Of a stretch of DNA of 64,000 nucleotides, positions 11,810-24,107 are shown piece after piece. Each line of letters begins with the position of its first letter. Within the stretch, counting starts at the first letter, position 1. Source of the DNA: Blasia pusilla (Eukaryota > Marchantiophyta > Marchantiopsida > Blasiales); NCBI GenBank assembly GCA_050084515.1, contig CM114273.1, forward strand, positions 6,262,001-6,326,000. Reading direction: 5' to 3'. The translations under genes and the position numbers were made by a program. Below the pieces are notes generated by a model that was not told the origin of the DNA, made no database searches, and saw nothing but the letters and a program-made list of their open reading frames with translations.

Positions 11810-12880
11810 TTGGATTTCTTTCCATTTCAACCTCCTGCACTCATGGCATTTCTCTTGCTGTGGTCATTGTTATGTAAGGGCCTTATCCCATGGGCCTTAT
11901 CCCATTTATCCTTCATGCCTTCCCTCAACATTCACCCCACTACTCTTGATTTTCCCATCTATATTGAAGGGGTTAGAGTTCTTGGGGTCCCATTGGCTTC
12001 ATCGACTATGTCTCAAAGTTCTTGGATGAGGCCCTTTTGAAAGACATGGAATGGCTTCATTTGTTACCTCATCTAGGGGATCCCCGAGTGGCTTATGGGA
12101 TTCTCTCCCAATGTTTTCTAGGACGTCCTCCCTACCTTCTTTGCACTTGTCCTCCCACTTCAAGGTTCTTACATCGGTTGGCCTCTTTTGATGCTTCTAT
12201 CTTGGCAACTTTTGGTCAACTTCTTGGCCCGAATACCTTTGAGGGAGAGGATGGTGTCTTTGCTTCACCAAAAGCTATCTTGCCTATATCTTTTGGAGGG
12301 GTGGGACTGTCCTCCACAGTCGCATCTGCTCCCGCAGCCTTTTTGGGGAGTTGGACGTTGGTAGCACCGATTATGGCTTCAAGGTTTCTCCAAGGAGATA
12401 CACCTATCTTGATGGATCATATCGCCCATGTAGAGGAGGGGGACTTGTTATTTCAACAACAACTGAGATCTCAGACGAGCTCTTCTTCCTCTTGCTACAC
12501 AAGCAATTCTACCCCCTTTCAGCCAACTGATTACGGAAGGGCTTGATCGACTTCAAGAGCATATCTTCGAGAATCTGCATCAAATCAACTTTTCCAGCAT
12601 TCTCTCTGAGGCATCCTATGACACTAATCGAGCTGTCTCACGTTCATAAAAGCGGGTACCGGAGCGGGGCGTGGCTTATTGCAAATCCTCTTATTCTTCC
12701 ATTTCGTCTTCCTCAAAGTATATTCTCAACAACTTTGAGGTTACGTCTTGGACTTCCCCATCCTTCTCTCTTAGGTGTGACGAATTGTGTATGCAGGGAT
12801 CCCATTGATGCCAAGGGTATCCATATTCTCCGATGTGCATATGATGGAGAACAAACGGCCACACATGATTCATTAGAGAG
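11810..12880 (+). pseudogene. LINE RT thumb and CCHC-like linker, broken
   Basis: Reading crosses three frames. IYIEGVRVLGVPLAS comes first, then WLHLLPHLGDPRVAYGILSQ, then FGGVGLSSTVASAPAAFLGSW (the GG.GL...S..A..A..GS box common downstream of RT in plant LINEs). It ends with RLRLGLPHPSLL and the cysteine/histidine motif CVCRDPIDAKGIHILRC followed by THDS. That C-x-C...H...C...H pattern is the usual zinc finger in front of the nuclease. A frame change near 12,030 and another near 12,545 disable it. Confidence 0.75.
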
Positions 12881-12892
12881 GCGGTAGCATCG

Positions 12893-13438
12893 GTGGCTTG
12901 TATTGCAGGATACACCGTTGGGCAAGAGGAACTCCACGTCCTATCTTCAACCACACAAGCAACCTCTCGTTGGAGAGTGGATCTTGTTATGTCTCGAGGT
13001 GGATTTTGGACACTAGGTGATGTGGTGGTTGCTGATCCAACACGTTCTGACTTGGTGTGTCGAGCCGCACATACCAAAGGTTTGGCAACCGAAGCTGCAA
13101 CAAGAATCAAGGAGTTAAGTTATGCTATGAGATATGCGACTGATGGATTTATTCCTTTGGCAGTGGAAGTATTCGGTCATTTACATGTGTCTTTAGATAC
13201 TTTCCTGAAAACATGTGCTCACCACTCCTCGAGAATCATCACCTTGCCCCTTCCCGTAGTCCTTCTCTCGGTAGTTACTACTTATTTTCGGCAATGCATC
13301 TCAGTGGCCTTACAACGCACAAGCCTTGGCATTGATACGTCGTCGAAGGTGGTGGAGGGTCGCCGCTTCGTCGTCCATTCACGTCTGACCAACCACTCTT
13401 GTTCTTGTCAGATTTGTTTCGGGCTATCAATCGTGTAG
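12893..13438 (+). pseudogene. LINE PD-(D/E)XK-type endonuclease, C-terminus
   Basis: This cuts the target DNA for target-primed reverse transcription. The frame reads RWRVDLVMSRGGFWTLGD, then VVVADPTRSDLV, a Lys-containing helix, then FIPLAVEVFGHLHVSLDTFL. The spacing of D, then V.VADP, then the K...Y...F.PLA.E..G block fits the restriction-like endonuclease of early-branching LINEs (R2/Dualen type) rather than the APE type. The frame is open over 181 residues, yet it begins without its upstream partner in frame. It is therefore a remnant of a larger ORF. Confidence 0.7.
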
Positions 13439-14130
13439 CTCGTTGAGCCGATGTTTGCGTTGGCTTGTTGCCTTTTTCTTTTTGCATTCTTGTTTGCATT
13501 TTTTGACTCCTCTTTTGAGTTGTTATTACCTTTCTTTGTCCTCTTCTTAGGTTTATTTTATAATAAAGTGGATATATTATATTTGTGTATTTAGATAGTA
13601 TTTATTTAGTTGAAAATTTTCATCTATACTATTATTGGAGGAGGGTTTGCGAATCGGCAACACCTTATTCACATGACACGTGTTACTTTAACCTCGGACT
13701 TCTTTACGCGTGGCACCTTCTTTTTCTAAAATATTCAAAATTTCTTTTTCTTAATAAAATAAATTTCAGTAAATTTTTTGTTTTTTTCTCCGCGTGTTGA
13801 GCTTTTTCTTCTCCAGCGTGCTAAGCCACCAAAAATATAATAATGGACATATTTAGTTTTTTGGAATAGGGCCATAAATTTAAGTGGTCAGGAGGGTCAT
13901 TCGTATTTGAACTTAACTCGAGTTGTTAGGAGGGCCAAGCTGCCGAAAATATACTCGGCATGGACACGCTTAGTCCTTTTAGAGACGACGCGTTTAGACT
14001 AAGCTGACGAAGCAACTTTACATTTTTCAAGTACTTAAATCCATTTTCGACTCATACACTAACCCACAACCAAGCACATTCCACATCAACCAAGCGCATT
14101 CCACATCAAGCACAAAACTACTACAGCACA

Positions 14131-14340
14131 ATGAAGGTGAACTCCATTCCACAGCTTTACTGAGGTTCAGTTGTAACTTGCAAAGTTTCTCATGACAATT
14201 CTGGCTTGCTCAAGATATATCTAAGCTAGATGTCCAGACTAAGGCATAGTGAGGTTGAATTCCATAGTTTTACTGAGCATCAAGTGTGATTTGCAAACCT
14301 TTCATGAGATCTTTCTAGCTTGCTGAAGATGTGTACAATA
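14131..14340 (+). repeat. Diverged tandem duplication inside Helitron
   Basis: Two units share ttactgag, an acttgcaaa/atttgcaaa word, catga and gcttgctcaagat/gcttgctgaagat in the same order, about 110 bp apart. This is untranslated filler in the Helitron's 5' third. Function unknown. Confidence 0.4.
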
Positions 14341-14978
14341 ATATAACTATCCTAATTTTGCACATGCAAGTCATTTGCACTTCAAAAATTTGTGGTCCTC
14401 TACTTGGAACTCACATATTGTTTCTGGTGCTTCCTTACATGCAGAGAATCTACCTCACGAGCGGCCAATACAACATCTAATCCTACAATACGTTTTACCA
14501 TTCCTACATCTGTCAAAGTAGTTCCGATTTCAGCAAGTTGATTGCTCCTAAACAAAGCCATGCGAGGGATCTTTGCATGCGAAAACAACCAAAAATATCA
14601 GTGGCATGTTGCAAAATTGGAATTTGATAGATCCATCTTGCTCCTTTCACCAACACTTTCATGTATTGTCATGGAGAAACATGTCAGTGTTCAATATGAT
14701 CAGAAGGACAACCAAAAAATCTACACAAGGAAAGAAGCCACTGAAAAGGGACATGCCTATGAATGATTCATCAAATAAATATTATGGAGTGAAATCTCCA
14801 GATGTAACACCTTTGATGTTGGATTCTCAACATCCACTTCTCTGAGCACCATTAATCTGATCGGCCCTCTTGTATGAGGAGAAGCCTAGATTGATGGTTC
14901 CGACTTAGACGTCGCAGGAATCATAGTAATATGACGTAGGTGGTTTCAAGAGTAGCGTTACTAGGATTATCTAACCCT

Positions 14979-15015
14979 ATATTGCATCAGGGTGCGGGGC
15001 ATTCTGATGCAATAT
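14979..15015. repeat. 12-bp inverted repeat followed by AAATTTC tract
   Basis: atattgcatcag (14,979-14,990) and its reverse complement ctgatgcaatat (15,004-15,015) flank a 13-nt loop. A run of fused tcaaaattt units follows directly (15,020-15,095). It could form a hairpin. It is internal to the Helitron and its role is unknown. Confidence 0.5.
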
Positions 15016-15095
15016 TCAAAGTTTTTCAAATTTCGAAATTTCAAATTTCAAAATTTCAAAATTTCAAAATTTCAAAAATTCAAAATTCAAAATTT

Positions 15096-16690
15096 TTTTA
15101 TTAATAGAAAGGAAGAAAAATAGGTAAAAACCCTAGTTTCGCGAGTAGTGAAATAACCGCTTATACACTCAGTCTTATATACCAATTCTTTAGATAACTA
15201 AAGAAAGAAATATCTAAAGACTACCACTATATCCCAATGGCTCTGAAACAGCCAATTCATATTGAAACCCCAAAGGGAACAATAGCGACAAGAACGAAAT
15301 AACCCTGAGTTTTTAACTCATTCTAATCCAGTGAGTTATAAACTTTCCTGGCACCTGAATCATTACTTCATTGATGACGAGATATTCTAGGAGATTTATT
15401 CCTGGAATATCAGGGTTCCTTATCTATAGAATAATCTCCATTTCCTTATAATATTCAGCGAAAATATTCCTCTCAGAAATTTATAATGTTAAGGTATAAG
15501 GCCTCGGCTGAACTTCTGAAGTTCGCGAGTCGCTTCACCTTTGGGAGGAGAGCTATGTGATATACACCTTTCTTAAGTTGTAGAGATTTTAGACGATTTT
15601 AGATACCTCTCGACAATAATTCCCTTTGTTAGAAATATTTCACTTAGATTTAAAAGTAGGGAATACATATTAGGAAATGAGAATAAAGTGGAAGCTATTT
15701 GAAACTAGGAACGTTCGTTATGGACCCACTTAAATCATTCGAATTAATTCTGAGTTCGAGGGGTCACGAAGTTTACCTTTCCGAGAATTCATACTTGTGT
15801 GATTACGTGATGTTTTTAGAGAAGATATTAATCCGGTGAACACTGGAGAAGTGGAACGGTTGGTAGCTTTGGGAAGAAGTTAAACAGAATTACAGTTAGG
15901 AGTATAAACTTTTGACCCCTTGAAACCATAGTCCGGGAGTCGAAGAAGGGTCTTTTTTCCATTTTCATAGTCAGATACTTACCAGGAAGAGTAGCTCTTG
16001 TGACAGAAGACTCTCACCCTTCGAGATCGACCATGGAAGAACGAAACTGACCCTTTCCATAGAATCAACAATAGTTGCTCTTCTTGGAATGAAGAATTAT
16101 TTCCCTTTGAACTCCGGAATCAGTCTCACTTATTACTGATGGCTTTGAGGATGGAGTTGAAGACAAATAGCAGTATCTTCAAACATGAGTAAAGAGCAGA
16201 CGTACTAATTGAGAATCATTTCTCCACTCATCTCTGTTTCGAATGAGTTTGGCAGAGGGAGATCATATGTCTCATCGTAGTCTCTTCTTCTCGTCGAGAA
16301 TACTTATGTACTACCATGTCTCTGGAATTTGACATTCCCTGCAATTTAATTCTGTTTTAGGAGAAGTTCACCTCCTTATAATTAAAATCCTGTTCAGATG
16401 TACACGTTAAATACTCAGTCTGGTGTTGCTGTTAAATTCACCTTATGCTTTGTTGATGCATAGACTACACAAAATCAACTCAAAATCTTTAAATGTAATT
16501 TTTGATCCAGATCCTATTCTTAAAGAGAACGAATTCAGATCAATAGATACTTCTTGCTGAACTCTTGATAGAAATCCATTACTACAATTATATTTGTTGA
16601 CTCGAAGATGACTTATGGTCATCATCAATTGGTCTTCTTATGTTCCCGGAAGTGAAATGGCATGTTAAGCGCCTTCGTCGCTTAAAAGTA
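15096..16690. other. Non-coding block within Helitron, distinct composition
   Basis: About 1.6 kb without a credible ORF. It is noticeably less AT-rich and more complex than its surroundings. The texture reminds me of plant organellar spacer DNA, but I recognise no organellar gene. It is probably captured DNA carried by the Helitron. Confidence 0.3.
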
Positions 16691-17305
16691 GTTGGACGTA
16701 CTCGTGGCCAATAAGTTGGGATGGAATATGATGCTACCGGACAGTATCCATCGATATGTCAAAAGCATTCACGGTCGTGTTTTCTTGAATTCACGTGGGC
16801 GGTGCATGGGATGCTTCATGATGGAGATGGGTTGCATCGGTAGTTGGTTGGTAATCCAAGAGAGCATGGTGATGTACCTTAAATGTCGCCTTCCTCAAAT
16901 ATTACTACAACTACTCTCCACATTTCTTCCCGTGCAACGCACTCTCCATGCTCTAATAATTTCAAGTATTTTTTCACATTTTCATTGCCGAACTGATTTA
17001 TTTTGAATATTTACTTAATATTTTCTATTTATTTTTATGTGTTTTCTATAGAGAAAATATATAAGGAAAGTATTCGAGGGACTAGGGATGGAGGACAGGT
17101 CACTTCAAGACATCACAAGTTTTTCACTTTCATCTTCGACAAGAAACAAACAAGACCCTTTACTGATTCGAATATCTCCAACGTAAGTTCACGTTATATT
17201 TACCTTGCATGTGAGAGATAGAGAAATTTGCATTTCAAATTTTACTTGAATTTTTCTACCTACTTTTAACATGATATAACATGTTTTTTATAAACTCATT
17301 TCTTG

Positions 17306-18040
17306 CAGACTTCCTATTCTGTCAAATCCTATAGATATACGTGACTTACGAAAAGTGTTGCGTGGTGAGGCACAAAGGCGAAAACGTGCTCTTCGCAAGG
17401 AAAAATGAGCAAGGCGAGCTCAAAAAATTCATCTTGAAGAAATTCATGATACACCAACGTATGGTCATAACTTTAACATATCAATTTTTGCTTTTGTTTC
17501 ACTTTATGGCAATCTTTTTCTAAAATTTTGATAAGTACAAGGTTATTAACTTACTTAGGTGAAACCATTTCTTGCAGACGTCCTATTCCATCAAATCCAT
17601 CAGATGTACGTTATTTTCGAAAAGTGTTGCGTGGTGAGGCACAAAGATGGAAACAAGCTCTTCGTGCGGAAAATTTAGCGAGGCGAACTGAAACAATTCA
17701 TTTTCGAGAAATTAATGATACGCCAACGTATGCTCATTTCTTCAACATATCAAAGTTTGCTTTCATTTTCTCTATGTCCATTATTTTATGAGATTATGGT
17801 TAGTCCAAAGTAATTACTTAATAATACCTTGAATTATCTTCTTGTGGACTTCCCATTCCATCAAATCCTACAGATATATACGTGAAATCCGAAAAGTGTT
17901 GCGAGGCGAGGCACAAAAGAGAAAATGTGCCATTTGTATAGAAAATGATGCTCTTCGAAAGGAAAAAAAGGAGGGTGTATCAAAGAGAACATAAAAGAAG
18001 AAGGCGTGCCCTTCAACATCATGTAGGATCTTCTTATATT
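17306..18040 (+). repeat. Tandemly repeated exon-intron unit, 3 copies
   Basis: Three units start near 17,306, 17,572 and 17,840, about 267 bp apart. Each opens with an acceptor-like cttgcag or cttgtgg. Each then encodes a basic peptide: PIPSNPSDVRYFRKVLRGEAQ in the middle copy, with the same words in the others (tgttgcg.ggcgaggcacaaa). The first two end at gatac.ccaac|gtatg. An upstream exon ending ctccaac|gtaag at about 17,180 fits the same pattern. They look like duplicated 5' exons of the Helitron protein, placed just ahead of its conserved N-terminal region. The third copy is altered and merges into a longer basic stretch. Confidence 0.6.
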
Positions 18041-18499
18041 ATTGGAGGAATTGAAGATGATAGAAATATTGTTATGGTGGAGACCCCGATTCAAGATATT
18101 CCAAGGTATACAACCTTATATGGATGCCTTTTGAACTTGCTTTAAGATTTGTTGATTGCAAGTATTTATTTAAGTTGTACTTAAAAATTCCATTGTAGAT
18201 GCAGGATTGAGGAGGATATTATTAGAGTTCCTATTTTTGATATATCTCCTCCCATACCTCCTTTGGTCGAGGAATTGCATATTGAGGGAATGGGGTTGAG
18301 GTCCCTAACATCATAAGTATTGAAGATGAGATACTATTACCTAGAGATGAAGGAGATGAAGTTGTATTTGATGCTCCCACACTTCCATCAAGAATTGAGG
18401 ATGTGCCTTCTATGCTTAATGAAGTGGACAACCCATCAACGAATGGACTTATGCCCCTACTTTGACAAATTTGTAGATATCAACCGATATTGGGAGGAT

Positions 18500-20390
18500 T
18501 GTGAGAGTCAACAAGTTACTTAATATTGCACGGACTAGAAACTTCCAAGAAAGTGATGTCATAAAGCTTGGAATGCCATCAATTGTATGCCAAACAACTG
18601 GTCGTCTCAGAATTGGGAAGATGACTGAAATATGTTCTTTATGTCATGCCCTCCATTGGAAATGTGAGAAGGTGACGTGGATAAGACTTCGCAACTCTCC
18701 TTTTGGCATGTGTTGCCAACATGGAAAAGTAAAACTTCCTCTCTTGAAAAATACTCCTCCATTCTTGCAATTATTAATTTAAGGTATTGGTGCTCAAAGT
18801 GGTCACTTTCTTTCCCACACTCGGGCTTATAATTCTGCATTTCAATTAGATTCTACTGGACCTCATGTGACTGAGCAAATTGGTCGTATCGGACACTTTA
18901 GGGTTCAAGGTGGCATCTATCATACTATTGGAGCACTACATCACGAGGAAGGGGATTATTCTAGATTTGCTCAAATCTACATTCATCATACCGAGAATGA
19001 GTTGGAGCATCGAGGAAGAGTTATGTCACATGATCTCTGACTTGACATCTTACAAGGGCTACAAGAGATGTTACATGAGCATAATCCCTATGTTAAAGTA
19101 TTTTGTAATATTTGCAAGTATGGCAAGTGATCGGAATGTGCGCATCATCCTAAAGGCAAGTAAGGGTGGTCTTGAGGCAATACGTTACAACTTACCATTG
19201 GCTTTTGAAATTGCAGCAATTTTTCTAGGTGATGGAAGTGATTGTGTTGATCGCCGTGATATTATTATGAAATTACATGGAGGGAGGATAAGACATATAT
19301 CAGACCTAAATGAAGCTTTTTTTTTCTGCTACACTTTGTCCCGTTGTTTGCTTATGGTGAAGTGGATGGCATCTTGGAATACCATTTGGGGTTTTTCGAA
19401 ACTACAACCGATGACCGCTATGAGGGATAATATACTGCATGATGGAGATGAACAATGTTCTGATGACTCAGTGGAGGAGAATAGAGTTGATGGCGGGATA
19501 AATGAGGAGACCTTCATAAGGAATCAAAAGTATATACAACCTTGCAATTTACCTCTTTTCGACTAGAGACACGACTTGGAGCTGAAGATGATAATTGATT
19601 ACTTCGATTTGGTCACCTTATTCAAGAGTACATGGTTGACCTCTATGCAATTGTAGAGATGCAAAGATTATGTTGGGTTCAATTAAATCAAAAATAATTA
19701 CGAGCTGAATTGTATAAAGATGTAAAAGATGCTTTATATCAACACAATATGGATGGGGCAAGGTTTGGGAGATGCATTATTTTTCCTTCTTCTTTTAGTG
19801 GGAGGCCATGTCATATGCATCAACTTTATGAAGATGCAATGGCTATTGTGAGGCATTTTGGAAAAACGGATTTATTTTTTACCATGATATGGAATCCTAC
19901 GTGGGAAGAGAGTATGTCAACATTATTACTTGACCAAACTGCTGTCGATCGACCTGATTTGGTTGTGAGAGTTTTTGAGAAAAAAAAGAGGGAGTTACTA
20001 CAACTCATTATGAAGAAACATATTTTGGGACGAGTTTTGGGATGCATTGTTGTGGAGGAGTTTCAAAAAAGAGGCTAACCTCATGTCCATGTCTTGATTA
20101 TCCTCGGACATGAGGACAAGCCACGTACCATTTCTGATTATGATGATATTATTGTAGCTGAAACTTACAGATCCAATCACGCGTCCAAGACTCTATTCTA
20201 CTGTGGCTAATTGTATGGTTAATGGTCCATGCGGACAATTAAATCCAAAAGCTCCTTGCATGGATGGGGAAACAAAAAAATGTACCAAAGGTAATCCCAA
20301 GGCTTTTGCAACTGTGACTTCGAAGACTGAAGATGATTACCCAATCTATCAAAGGTACTTCAACTATTAATTTCTTAGTTTGCTATGAAA
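18500..20390 (+). pseudogene. Helitron Rep/N-terminal region (HUH endonuclease), broken
   Basis: The segments follow Helitron protein order. CSLCHALHWKCE and FGMCCQHGKVKLP form the zinc-finger-like start. Next come YNSAFQLDSTGP, FRVQGGIYHTIGALHHEEG, FAQIYIHHTENE and the block ending SDRNVRIILKASKGG. Then RYNLPLAFEIAAIFLGDG and ARFGRCIIFPSSFSGRPCHM lead to the nuclease core FGKTDLFFTMIWNPTW. The HUH pair HVH lies in PHVHVLIIL just after a TAA stop near 20,077. Several frame changes and stops kill it. It would nick and join single-stranded ends at the TC and CTAG termini. Confidence 0.8.
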
Positions 20391-20723
20391 ACGAGTTTTC
20401 ATGAGTAAACAAATTTTTTTTTTTTTTGTAAATCCTACATATGTCTTTCATCTCTTCTAATATTTTGTTCTTTGTTACATACTCAAGATTGACGATGGAA
20501 AGAATACGAAGAAGAAATGGTTAGTCATCCTATTGGCCGTTTATATCTTAGTCATCCAAGTAAACACTACATGTCGTATTGTGCTTATGTAGGCATTTTT
20601 CTAATGAAAGTGAATTTCTTATCTTACTTTATAAATATTCATGTTAGGAAATGAGTGATTTTCTTACAATATTAAATGATCTAACCTATTACGTAAGTTT
20701 TAGAGAGGTGATGGAGAACGTCA

Positions 20724-22890
20724 TTGGTGCGATTATTTCATCATATTGGAGGTGCAACTTCCTATGAGCACTTGAGAACTATACATGGAGTCGTATATCC
20801 AACTTTTAAGGAAGCTTCTATTCAATTGGGACTTCTTGAGGATGATAATGAAGTCTTCTATTGCTTACAAGAAGCTTTAGAGATTCGCACCAATCCTTCA
20901 CTTTGCCAATTATTTGCTATCATACACTTGTAATACACTTGCTAGACATGCTGCACTATGGAGTCAATTTTTGGCTCCACTCGTAGATGATATATTATAT
21001 GAATGACGTGAGGTAAGCAAAAGAATTAGAACTTTGTTCATCTTTCTTCTTCTTTTCCTTCTTGATGTTCATGGTCATATCTCTGGATTCATTTCATATA
21101 TATTGGTTGCTCTTGCAGAAAATTGGAATTCCTAATCTCCCACTTGATCCTTCTACCATTAACATTGCATTATTGGAAGTACATTATCATTTGCAAGATC
21201 TTCGGAAGAGATTGTCAGATTTTCCAACATGCCATAACCTAACTTCGGATCCCCTCATTCACGAACACTTTTGGAGGAAGAGACACTCTTATATGATCAA
21301 AATGGCTTATGTGAGCAAGTTAGAAGTGGAGAGGCATCTTTGAATGATGGACAACACATCATTTGGGATGCTATCCATGATCAATTGCATAACATGACGC
21401 ATAATGCTCTACCTTCTAGAATTTTTTTTTTCATAGATGGGCCACGTGGAACTGGGAAGACTTTCTTATATAATCTTCTCCTTGCAAGTGTATGAAGTAA
21501 GGGAGGTATTGCGTTAGCTTTTGCATCATCTAGGATAGCATCATTACTCTAAGATGGAGGGCGACATCACACTCACGCGTTTTAGGATTCCCATAAATGT
21601 TGATGACACTCCACCTCCAATATGGTCTGTCAATAGCGATGCACTACATTTGACCTAGAAGGCTACGCTTATTATATGGGATGAGGCACCTATGACTCAT
21701 CGTCATGCATTTGAGGTCGTGAATCGCACCTTACAAGATATTATGGGAGTGATATCTCATGACCTTAAGAACATGCCATTTGGGGAAAGCTCATTATTTT
21801 TGGTGGTGGCTTTTGACCGGTTTTACCTATCATTCGTCATGGGGATCGTCCTAAAATTATCCATGCCACTTTAAAAAGATCTCATTTATGGTCCCATATA
21901 AAGATGATGAAGCTTACTACAAACATGAGAGTTCAAAATTTAGAAGGGCATATGCGTCTTCATCAACAAGCTTTTGCTGATTTGTTATTGGAGGTTGGAG
22001 AGAGTCCTGTGCCATTACACACTTCTTTGGGAGAGGATATGATCCGATTGCCGTCTAACATGGTTGTTCATAGCAAGAATGTAAATGATCTTATTCATAT
22101 GATATATGGGAATGATGTTCAAAGATTTAATGACATCAACTTTTTAAGAGATACGGCTATTCTCACACCAAGAAATAGAGATATTGATGACATAAATAGG
22201 GAAGTCATGTCTCAATTTTTTGGAGAGGTACTAATTTTTACTCTTACTATTCTTACTCTTAACAAAGATGACTTTATTTTGTCTACTTTAACAAATTTAG
22301 ACTAAGTTTTTGGGAATATATTTTCTAATAAATGCGTGTTATGTACAAGAGCATATTTATCTTAGTATTGATTTTGTTCCAAATAAGGGAATGAGTTATA
22401 TCTATCCAACAGAGTTCTTGAATACATGCTCACCTTCTGGATTGCCTCCACATCATTTATGTTTGAAGATTGGTGCACCAATTATGCTTTTACGGAATAT
22501 GAATGGGGCAAATGGACAAGCGAATGGCACTCGGCCAATCATTCGTGGATTCATGCAACATGTTTAATTTATTGATGCTAAAATTATTACAAGAGCATTG
22601 GAGATCGAATTTTCATTCCGCGTATTCCATTGATTGCTTCTGACTCAGGGTTGCCTTTAGATTTACGTAGATTCCAATTCCCTATCCGTCCAATTTTTGC
22701 TATGACTATTAATAAATCACAAGGTCAAACTTTATGAAAAGTTGGAATATATTTACCCATGCTTGTATTTTCTCATGGGCACTTATACGTTGCATTATCT
22801 AGAGTAGGAGAAAAGAGTTCAATTCATATTATGATCGATAGTGATACACATTCCAATGGAAAAGATAATTATACTAGAAATATTGTGTAT
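20724..22890 (+). pseudogene. Helitron PIF1-type helicase, broken
   Basis: This is the SF1 5'-3' helicase half of the Helitron protein. GGATSYEHLRTIHG and LGLLEDDNE are the typical linker. Walker A is GPRGTGKTFLYN near 21,440. Next come ASSRIASLL, then Walker B (the ORF at 21,692 is preceded by IIWDEAPMTH), FEVVNRTLQDIM and PFGESS. C-terminal motifs follow: TTNMRVQ, FLRDTAILTPRN, YPTEFLNTCSPSGLPPH, LKIGAPIMLLRN and NGTRPI. Decayed MTINKSQGQT-like and VFSHGHLYVALSR-like words finish it. Many stops interrupt the frame. At 22,230-22,330 the sequence between GE and the next motif may be an intron. Confidence 0.8.
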
Positions 22891-22969
22891 AGAGAAATTT
22901 TTGCATGAAATAAAATTTATTTTTTGTATGCTCTTTAGAGAAAAGTTTTTTTTTCACATATTTCTTTTA

Positions 22970-22997
22970 CACGTGCATCGCACGGGCACCTTACTAG
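22970..22997 (+). other. Helitron 3' terminus hairpin and CTAG
   Basis: The hairpin cgtgc-atc-gcacg is followed about 10 nt later by CTAG and then T. It sets the 3' end of the 9.4-kb Helitron. Confidence 0.8.
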
Positions 22998-23484
22998 TAC
23001 CATTTGAAAACCCAGTGTGCCATCCTTTGAGAGGGGTGGGGAGAAAATAATTATAAAACAAGTGTGTAGGAAAACTAATAGATTAGATGAGAAAAAGGAG
23101 TATTTATAGGGGCAGTAAATATTTAATATCGAAGACTTTTCCATAATTTGAAAAGAGAATTGTACTTGGAATAGAAACATTTTTTTGTTTCTCTCATATG
23201 ATATGATGCTTGGTTCACAAGTCTTAGAGCTTAGGTGAGGTGGGCATTTAATTTACCTCTTGTGAGGGGACTATGAGGTGAGTAACCGTCACGGCTTGCC
23301 CAACTGTAGATGGATCTTGCTCTACTACTCCCACGAAAATATTAGTTGTCTTAGCTTACAAAAAGTAAGGATTATAAAATTTTGATCAAGTCATATAATA
23401 TTTATGGATGGTTTGTAGTGATGGGAATTGATTCAAAATCATATTTGAGTTGTATTCAACCTCTACCTTTTAATTTTTCAGTCA
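22998..23484. other. Spacer between the two Helitrons
   Basis: AT-rich, no gene recognised. Confidence 0.4.
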
Positions 23485-23782
23485 TCTATACTATTATGGA
23501 GGAACCGCCATGGAGAATAAGACAAAATAGTGACACAATGAGACAAAATAGCAACTTTTTATTTTTCTCCCTGGCCGCATATTGGGGAGCAAAATTTTTT
23601 GGGGGAGGGGTTGTGTGGGAAGTGATATTAATGTTCTATTTGGTATTCGGTAGTGGAAGTACGGGGAATGAAAGGTAGCCGAGTGGTGGGAAGTTTAAAG
23701 CCATGGGGAGTGGGGTGTTTTAAGACAACCTCCACTACTCTTTATGCCCGTGCTTTGTGCGTAGCACGGGCATTCTAACTAG
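23485..23782 (+). mobile_element. 298-bp non-autonomous Helitron
   Basis: It starts TCTATACTATTATGGAGG after an A, and ends with a strong hairpin (tgcccgtgct...agcacgggca) then ttctaactag, followed by T. The start shares its first 13 bases with the large Helitron at 13,623, and the end has the same design. It has no coding capacity and is probably mobilised in trans. Confidence 0.8.
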
Positions 23783-24107
23783 TTTTAATAATACTAGAAA
23801 TAATTTATGTTTACATGATGGTTGCAAGAAAAAAATCTATATCTGTGAATGTAACATATAAGTAAATTTTGTATTGTACATAATATCTTGAACAAGACAT
23901 TTAGTTGTAGGTCCTCAGCTTAAAATGAACATCAGATTGGTTAAGAAGTGTTTGGGAAGATGGATTTCATATCCTTTGTGAATTGAGTAAACGTAGGTGT
24001 TGCTTCAAAAAAATCGGAGTGAAGGTGAAGGTGTTGCTTCAAAAAAATCTTTGAAAACAACATATGTTTTCTTCATTTTCTCTTGAAGGTGGCTGATAGT
24101 CTCCATT

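Larger units (their letters stand above)
11790..13560 (+). mobile_element. 5'-truncated LINE with restriction-type endonuclease
   Basis: This is the 3' part of a non-LTR retrotransposon. It runs from the reverse-transcriptase thumb through a zinc-finger linker to a C-terminal nuclease, then a short 3' tail ending near an AATAAAGTGG-like stretch at about 13,560. The N-terminal part and the RT catalytic core are absent, as expected from 5' truncation during target-primed insertion. No poly-A tail is obvious. Fragments of the same family lie at 1-1145 on the minus strand. The downstream Helitron starts only about 60 bp after it. Confidence 0.75.
13623..22997 (+). mobile_element. Helitron, 9.4 kb, both termini present
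   Basis: The 5' end is TCTATACTATTATTGG at 13,623, preceded by A. The 3' end is a GTGC...GCAC hairpin followed by CTAG at 22,994-22,997, then T. Insertion between A and T with TC...CTAG ends is the Helitron hallmark. The interior encodes, on the plus strand, the conserved N-terminal region, a Rep HUH nuclease and a PIF1-type helicase, all with stops. It was once autonomous and is now dead. A 298-bp relative at 23,485-23,782 shares both ends. Confidence 0.85.

Noticed and set aside
12691-13110. 139-residue minus-strand ORF
   Set aside because: It is the antisense shadow of the LINE nuclease region on the plus strand and has no motif of its own.
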